NCBI GenBank assembly: GCA_017471785.1
Contig: JAFURP010000031.1
Location: forward strand, 1 to 53,714
Length of the DNA stretch: 53,714 nt
Direction: 5' to 3'
From: Clostridia bacterium
GTDB lineage: Bacteria; Bacillota; Clostridia; Christensenellales; Borkfalkiaceae
In this document: positions 49,079-53,714 of the stretch, piece by piece
Position numbering within the stretch: the first letter of the stretch is position 1
Layout of the letters: every line of letters starts with the position of its first letter
Program-made: the position numbers and the translations under genes
Notes under the pieces: model-generated
The model's database searches: none
Told to the model about the DNA's origin: nothing
The model's input: the letters and a program-made list of their open reading frames with translations, nothing else

Positions 49079-49390
49079 TCAGGTCCAAAGGGATTCGATT
49101 TGCAATACGTAGAAAACGATAGAAAGGATCACGAGGATCACAAGACAGATCCAAGTCCATTTCTTCATCTTCGCTTCGATCGATTTACCTTTATTTTTAC
49201 CGAAGAACGTTTCGCTCGAGCCGCCGAGAGCGTCGATACCGCTCGAATTGCTCGGTTGCAACAAGACGAGTATCACCGCCGCGATCGCCGCGATCGCCAT
49301 AAGTACGATCATAGATACGCTGAGCGCCATACGGAGCGTATAATACGCTTCTCCCTTAACGGGAATCAACAAGTTTACCAAATTCAACAT
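49079..49390 (-). CDS. secG: Preprotein translocase subunit SecG
   Basis: 103 aa, two membrane helices (about 22-45 and 80-100) flanking the signature segment VLLQPSNSSGIDALGGSSETFFGKNKG. A subunit of SecYEG stimulating protein export. It has its own promoter (49432-49460); a possible internal Met start at residue 21 would give the more usual length of about 80. Confidence 0.93.
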   Translation of the reverse strand: MLNLVNLLIPVKGEAYYTLRMALSVSMIVLMAIAAIAAVILVLLQPSNSSGIDALGGSSETFFGKNKGKSIEAKMKKWTWICLVILVILSIVFYVLQIESLWT

Positions 49391-49431
49391 CGTATTTCAA
49401 TCCTTTTTTCTTTTTCTTCAAATACTCATTG

Positions 49432-49460
49432 ATTATACCATACTCAAAGAAATATCGCAA
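49432..49460 (-). promoter_or_regulatory. Promoter of secG-rnr-smpB
   Basis: Minus strand: -35 TTGCGA (49455-49460), 17-bp spacer, extended -10 TGGTATAAT (TATAAT at 49432-49437). Confidence 0.82.
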
Positions 49461-49509
49461 GTATTTTTTACGGGCTTTTTCGAAAAAAATTCGATTTTGC
49501 GCTTTTTGC

Positions 49510-51081
49510 TTATTGAATGAGCGTTTTTCCCGTCATTTCCTTGGGTTGCGGAATATCCATCATATCGAGAAGCGTGGGGGCAAGATCGGCCAAAACGCCG
49601 TCTTGGCGCAGCTTCGCGTTCTTCAATTTCTCGGATACGAGGATCACGGGTACGGGGAAGGTGGTGTGCTGTGTGAACGCGGTAACGCCGTCGCTTGCGA
49701 TCATTTGATCGGCGTTGCCGTGATCGGCGGTAACTAACGCGCTGCCGCCCATCGCCAAAATCTTATCCGTAACCTTTTTCACACATTCGTCCACGGTATG
49801 CACGGCCTTGACCGCCGCTTCCATTACGCCCGTGTGCCCGACCATGTCGCAGTTGGCAAAGTTGAGGATCACCACGTCGTAAACGCCCTTGTCCAATTCC
49901 TCCAATACCTTTTCCGTAACGGGATACGCGCTCATCTCCGGTTGCAGGTCGTAGGTGGCAACCTTCGGGGAGGGGATCACTATACGCGTCTCGCCCTCGA
50001 CGGGCGCTTCCAGCTTCGCGTTGAAGAAGAAAGTCACGTGGGCGTACTTTTCCGTTTCCGCGATATGGAGCTGCTTTAAGCCGAGCGACGAGATATATTG
50101 CGGCAGGGTGTTGGTGATGTCGTCGGGAGGGAACGCAACGCCCACGTTTTCAAACGAGGAATCGTATACGGCAAAGCCGACGTAGGTGGGGGCGAGGAAG
50201 CCCGTTTTACGCTCGAAGCCGAGCGTCGCGCCCGTCTTGGCGTCTACGAACGGGAAGGTCTTTTGCGAGAACATTCTCGAAATTTGCCGCGCCCTGTCGG
50301 GACGGAAGTTAAAGCAAATAATGCTGTCGCCCTTTTCGATCAACGCAACGGGCTTTCCGTTCTCGGTGAGGTTGGTGGGCAAAATAAACTCGTCGGTCAC
50401 GCCGCTTTCGTACGACGCGTTCGCCGCCGCTTCCGCGCTACCCTCGAATTGTACGCCCGTGCCGAGCGTGAGCATATCGTACGCCTTTTCCTCTCTATCC
50501 CAGTTGTTATCCCTATCCATTGCATAGTAACGCCCGGCAACGGAAGCGATCTTACCGAACGCAAGCTCGTCCAGCTTTACTTGCAGATCCTTCAGGAACC
50601 CTGCGCCCGAAGTAGGGGAGACGTCGCGTCCGTCGGTAAACGCGTGGATATATACGTTGTCAAGTCCTTCCTTTTTCGCCATTTCCACAAGCGCGTACAA
50701 ATGCTCGGTGTGGCTGTGTACGCCGCCCGTCGAAACGAGCCCGAACAGGTGGAGCTTTTTACCGTTCTCTTTTGCCGCGTGCATAGCGCGAAGCAGCTCT
50801 CCGTTTTGGAAGAATACGCCGTCGCGGATATCCTTCGTGATCTTCGTCAGATCTTGATACACGATACGGCCTGCGCCGATATTGAGGTGTCCTACCTCGC
50901 TGTTACCCATTTGTCCGTCGGGAAGTCCGACCGACATACCGCTCGCGCCAAGCTGCGCGGAGGGGTATTTGTTTTTCAATTCGTTGACGTACTTACTGCC
51001 GTCGGTGTAGATGGCGTTACCGTTGGTATCGGGATTGATACCGTAGCCGTCCATAATAATAATAGCGTAAGGGGTGCGCAT
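49510..51081 (-). CDS. gpmI: 2,3-bisphosphoglycerate-independent phosphoglycerate mutase
   Basis: 523 aa from the ATG at 51081 (AAGGAG 6 bases upstream; the longer frame to 51153 has no start signal). Interconverts 3- and 2-phosphoglycerate through a phosphoserine. The alkaline-phosphatase-like core has metal Asp11 (IIMDGYG), nucleophile Ser61 in GQMGNSEVGH, RPDRARQ, and C-terminal DHGNAD. Third gene of the pgk-tpiA-gpmI glycolytic operon. Confidence 0.96.
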   Translation of the reverse strand: MRTPYAIIIMDGYGINPDTNGNAIYTDGSKYVNELKNKYPSAQLGASGMSVGLPDGQMGNSEVGHLNIGAGRIVYQDLTKITKDIRDGVFFQNGELLRAMHAAKENGKKLHLFGLVSTGGVHSHTEHLYALVEMAKKEGLDNVYIHAFTDGRDVSPTSGAGFLKDLQVKLDELAFGKIASVAGRYYAMDRDNNWDREEKAYDMLTLGTGVQFEGSAEAAANASYESGVTDEFILPTNLTENGKPVALIEKGDSIICFNFRPDRARQISRMFSQKTFPFVDAKTGATLGFERKTGFLAPTYVGFAVYDSSFENVGVAFPPDDITNTLPQYISSLGLKQLHIAETEKYAHVTFFFNAKLEAPVEGETRIVIPSPKVATYDLQPEMSAYPVTEKVLEELDKGVYDVVILNFANCDMVGHTGVMEAAVKAVHTVDECVKKVTDKILAMGGSALVTADHGNADQMIASDGVTAFTQHTTFPVPVILVSEKLKNAKLRQDGVLADLAPTLLDMMDIPQPKEMTGKTLIQ

Positions 51082-51172
51082 ATAATTCTCCTTTTTTATA
51101 AATCGTTGTTTCAAAACGGTAGGGCAGATACGTTCGTCGCATACCTGCCCCACGCGTAATGCGTTTTTATAC

Positions 51173-51919
51173 TTACTTGTCGAAGTTCACGATCGCCGCG
51201 AAATCGGGCGCTTTTAAGGAAGCGCCGCCGATAAGACCGCCGTCGATCTCCTCCATAGCCATAAGCTCCTTGCAGTTGCCTGCGTTCATGCTGCCGCCGT
51301 ATTGAATGCGGAGCGCCTGCGCGCACTTGGGACAAAACATTTCGCCCACCGTCTTACGGATAAAACCGATCGTTTCGTTTGCTTGCTCGGCGGTAGCCGT
51401 CTTGCCCGTGCCGATCGCCCAAACGGGTTCGTAAGCGATCACGATCTTCTTGATATCCTCGATATCTTTCAAGCCTTCTTTGATCTGCGTAGCAAGCACC
51501 TCTTCCGTCTTGCCCGTTTCTCTTTCTTCGAGCGATTCGCCGATACAAACGATAGGGGTAAGCCCCGCTTTGATCGCGGTGAGCGTTCTCTTGTTCACCG
51601 TTTCGTCCGTTTCGCCGAAATATTGACGGCGTTCGCTGTGACCGATAATAACGTATACCACGCCGTATTCCAAAAGCATTGCCGCGGAGATCTCGCCCGT
51701 GTACGCGCCTTTTTCGGCAAAGTGTACGTTTTCCGCACCGAGCTTGATATTCGTGCCCTTCAAAGCCTCGCTCACGGCGGGGATATCGATCGCCGGAACG
51801 CATACGACTACGTCGCAGCTCGCCTCTTTCACGAGGGGCGCGATCGCGTTTACGAGCGCTACGCCCTCGGACGCGGTGTTGTTCATTTTCCAGTTACCTG
51901 CAATAATAGGTTTACGCAT
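51173..51919 (-). CDS. tpiA: Triosephosphate isomerase
   Basis: 248 aa, the normal length. Catalytic Lys11 (GNWKMN), His94 (IIGHSERRQYF) and Glu164 (AYEPVWAIGTG); phosphate-binding loops GGSMN and GGLIGGASL near the C-terminus. Starts after AGGAG. A stem-loop at about 51122-51152 separates it from gpmI. Confidence 0.97.
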   Translation of the reverse strand: MRKPIIAGNWKMNNTASEGVALVNAIAPLVKEASCDVVVCVPAIDIPAVSEALKGTNIKLGAENVHFAEKGAYTGEISAAMLLEYGVVYVIIGHSERRQYFGETDETVNKRTLTAIKAGLTPIVCIGESLEERETGKTEEVLATQIKEGLKDIEDIKKIVIAYEPVWAIGTGKTATAEQANETIGFIRKTVGEMFCPKCAQALRIQYGGSMNAGNCKELMAMEEIDGGLIGGASLKAPDFAAIVNFDK

Positions 51920-51964
51920 AATTAAACTCCTTATGTACGCTAAAAATTTTTATTTTTTCATAAT

Positions 51965-51989
51965 GCAAGGGCGAATTGCTCGCCCTTGC
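51965..51989. other. Stem-loop between pgk and tpiA oriented against the operon
   Basis: Perfect 10-bp stem GCAAGGGCGA/TCGCCCTTGC with a T7 run on the plus strand only. For the minus-strand operon it is an internal hairpin without a T run, possibly stabilising upstream mRNA; for plus-strand transcription it would be a terminator. Confidence 0.6.
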
Positions 51990-52002
51990 CGTTTTTTTAT
52001 CC

Positions 52003-53319
52003 TTATTTATCGTTAAGACAAGCGATCCCGGGGAGTACCTTACCCTCGAAAAGCTCCAACGAAGCGCCGCCGCCCGTGGAGATGTGGGTCATCTTATCCG
52101 CATAGCCGAGGATTTGTACCGCCGCCGCGCTGTCGCCGCCGCCGATGATCGTCGTCGCCTTGCCGTGCGCGTTCGCAAGCGCCGCCGCGACCGCCTTCGT
52201 GCCCTCCGCCAAGATAGGGTTTTCGAATACGCCCATAGGGCCGTTCCAAATGACCGACTTCGCGTTCGCAACTACCTCCGCGAACAGCTTCTTCGTTTCG
52301 GGACCGATATCAAGACCCATCATATCGTCGGGGATCGCGTCGGAAGCGACGACCGTCGTATCGATAGGAGCGTCGATGGGGTTGGGGAATTCTTTCGCGG
52401 CAACGGTGTCTACGGGAAGCAAAATGGTCTTGCCGAGCGCCTCCGCTTTTTTGAGCATTTCGTTGCAGTATTCGATCTTTTCGTCGTCTACGAGGGAATT
52501 ACCGATCTTGCCGCCCTTCGCCTTGATGAAGGTATAAGCCATACCGCCGCCGATAACGAGGGTGTCGCATTTTTCAAGCAGGTTTGCGATAACGTTGAGC
52601 TTGTCCGCAACCTTTGCGCCGCCGAGGATCGCAACGAACGGACGTTCGGGATTTTCCAAGGTGTCCGCCATGACCGAAAGCTCCTTTTCAATGAGGAAGC
52701 CGCAAGCCGCCGTTTTGACCAAGCCTTCTTCTACGATACCTGCCGTGGAGGCGTGGGAGCGGTGCGCCGTACCGAACGCGTCGTTCACGTACACTTCGCA
52801 ATAGCTTGCGAGCGCCTGCATAAATTCGGGCGCTTTCTTTTCCTCGCCCTTGTGGAAGCGGAGGTTTTCCAAAAGCACGCATTCGCCCTCCTTACAAGCG
52901 GCAACCTTGGCTTTCGCGTCGTCGCCGATTACGTCGGTGGCGAAGGTCACCTTACCGCCGAGCAGCTCGTTCAATCTTGCCGCAACGGGCGCGAGCGTGA
53001 GCTTTTTCACGTCTTTTTTCGCTTTTTCGAGGAATTCCTCGGTAGCCGCAGCCTGTTCCGCTTCGGGCAGCGCCGCAACCTTTGCTTTCTCTTTCTTGTT
53101 GAGCTCGAGCTTGCAATCGAATACGTTGTGGGGCTTGCCCATATGCGAGCAAAGCACGACCTTTGCGCCCTGTTCCATCAAGTATTGGATGGTGGGAAGC
53201 GCGCCGACGATACGATTTTCGTCGGTGATAACGCCGTCTTTCATAGGTACGTTGAAATCGCATCTGACGAGGACTTTTTTGCCTTTAACGTCTACGTCTT
53301 TTACCGTTTTCTTGTTCAT
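52003..53319 (-). CDS. pgk: Phosphoglycerate kinase
   Basis: 438 aa, longer than the 390-420 usual. Transfers phosphate from 1,3-bisphosphoglycerate to ADP. Recognisable blocks: [24 protein letters not shown], the nucleotide site [23 protein letters not shown] and GGGDSAAAV at the C-terminal. An extra charged helical stretch of about 40 residues (about 65-105, Lys/Glu/Ala-rich) lies between SHMGKPH and LAPVAARL, in the N-domain. First gene of the glycolytic operon, with gap not present upstream. Confidence 0.96.
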   Translation of the reverse strand: MNKKTVKDVDVKGKKVLVRCDFNVPMKDGVITDENRIVGALPTIQYLMEQGAKVVLCSHMGKPHNVFDCKLELNKKEKAKVAALPEAEQAAATEEFLEKAKKDVKKLTLAPVAARLNELLGGKVTFATDVIGDDAKAKVAACKEGECVLLENLRFHKGEEKKAPEFMQALASYCEVYVNDAFGTAHRSHASTAGIVEEGLVKTAACGFLIEKELSVMADTLENPERPFVAILGGAKVADKLNVIANLLEKCDTLVIGGGMAYTFIKAKGGKIGNSLVDDEKIEYCNEMLKKAEALGKTILLPVDTVAAKEFPNPIDAPIDTTVVASDAIPDDMMGLDIGPETKKLFAEVVANAKSVIWNGPMGVFENPILAEGTKAVAAALANAHGKATTIIGGGDSAAAVQILGYADKMTHISTGGGASLELFEGKVLPGIACLNDK

Positions 53320-53362
53320 AGTTTGGATAATCTCCTTCGCTTAAATTTTTTCGTCCGTATAT

Positions 53363-53391
53363 ATAATACCCTTTTTTTTGCGTTTTGTCAA
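53363..53391 (-). promoter_or_regulatory. Promoter of the pgk operon
   Basis: Minus strand: -35 TTGACA (53386-53391), 17-bp spacer, -10 TATTAT (53363-53368). Confidence 0.85.
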
Positions 53392-53460
53392 CTTTTTGGA
53401 AAAATAATCAAAAAAAAGATTTGCGTTTCTAGGAAATTTTGGGAAAAATTCGCTTATTCG

Positions 53461-53489
53461 TTGACGAAAAGAAAGAAGTGTGGTATAAT
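53461..53489 (+). promoter_or_regulatory. Promoter of thyA
   Basis: -35 TTGACG (53461-53466), 17-bp spacer, extended -10 TGGTATAAT (TATAAT at 53484-53489). Confidence 0.85.
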
Positions 53490-53523
53490 AATACCCGAAA
53501 AAAAGGAAAAAGGCGGTGCGATT

Positions 53524-53714
53524 ATGAGTAGAGCGGACGAGATTTTCGTGCAAAATATGAAAGAGATCATGGAACGGGGCTTTTGGGATACCGAGCTTGC
53601 CGTACGCCCCAAGTGGGAGGACGGCGTGCCGGCGCATACGGTAAAGAAATTCGGCGTGGTCAACCGCTATAATTTGCAGGAGGAGTTTCCCATACTCACC
53701 ATTCGCCGCACGGC
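53524..53714 (+). CDS. thyA: Thymidylate synthase, N-terminal part
   Basis: The first 63 codons, cut by the window end. Opening residues MSRADEIFVQNMKEIME and the segment RPKWEDGVPAHTVKKFG, then FPILTIRRT, match the N-terminus of folate-dependent thymidylate synthases that methylate dUMP. The catalytic Cys would lie beyond the window. It follows AAGGCGGTGCG as a weak ribosome binding site and has its own promoter, divergent from pgk. Confidence 0.88.
   Translation, partial: MSRADEIFVQNMKEIMERGFWDTELAVRPKWEDGVPAHTVKKFGVVNRYNLQEEFPILTIRRT

Overview
The window looks like a chromosomal segment of an uncultured, anaerobic, fermentative Bacillota (Clostridia-type) bacterium, possibly Christensenellales-like; that placement is inference. 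It carries pyruvate:ferredoxin oxidoreductase, AdhE next to Rex, a monomeric [FeFe] hydrogenase, strong AGGAGG ribosome binding sites, textbook TTGACA/TATAAT promoters with 17-bp spacers, and many short Rho-independent terminators. The host backbone has about half G+C by eye. One block (about 2770-10361) is far richer in A+T and uses different codons, and a second patch (about 13640-15890) is intermediate.

Layout: (1) 1-2770, end of a plant-polysaccharide operon: the tail of an unidentified gene, a divergent GH28 polygalacturonase-like enzyme and an acetyl-esterase-like alpha/beta hydrolase. (2) 2770-10361, a 7.6-kb genomic island in the 3' end of tRNA-Lys(CUU). A 23-bp copy of the tRNA end lies at the far side as the second attachment site. 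The island carries an AAA+ ATPase, an overlapping subtilisin-like protease, a 57-aa basic protein, a membrane-anchored PIN-like nuclease and an IS3-type transposase, but no intact integrase. This is the best candidate for an undescribed, probably defensive, system. (3) 10339-10857, a six-tRNA operon (Gly-Arg-His-Gln-Lys-Lys), then a DUF1294-like membrane protein, purH, a Dabb-domain protein and tRNA-Glu(CUC). (4) 13639-15890, an accessory patch beside tRNA-Glu: a nitrilase gene bounded by a 15-bp inverted repeat, a truncated glutaminase, a probably frameshifted small gene and two small ORFs. (5) 15946-17809, a collagen-like repeat protein and a solitary phage-type single-strand annealing protein (Sak family). 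(6) 17825-21130, PFOR. (7) 21235-28577, a sugar locus: a ROK regulator and HAD phosphatase divergent from SGNH esterase, fucose/arabinose isomerase-like, GatZ/KbaZ-like and glycosidase-like genes, with a repeated operator candidate between them.

(8) 28650-34381, a probable cell-envelope module: an ABC exporter with a large extracellular domain, a two-TM protein, a charged coiled-coil protein and cardiolipin synthase; the divergent promoter region carries a 26-bp palindrome and three CAAAAC boxes phased at 11 bp. (9) 34416-35687, a small membrane protein divergent from a LysR regulator with interleaved promoters. (10) 35751-40652, redox and fermentation genes: rex, adhE and [FeFe] hydrogenase, which with PFOR link pyruvate oxidation to ethanol and H2. 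(11) 40718-46385, tilS-hpt-C26 peptidase, a lipoprotein deacetylase, an N-acetylhexosamine-kinase-like gene, a 29-aa membrane peptide and a nitrilase-fold protein lacking its catalytic residues. (12) 46435-53319, minus strand: pgk-tpiA-gpmI, then secG-rnr-smpB from their own promoter; the 5' end of thyA closes the window.
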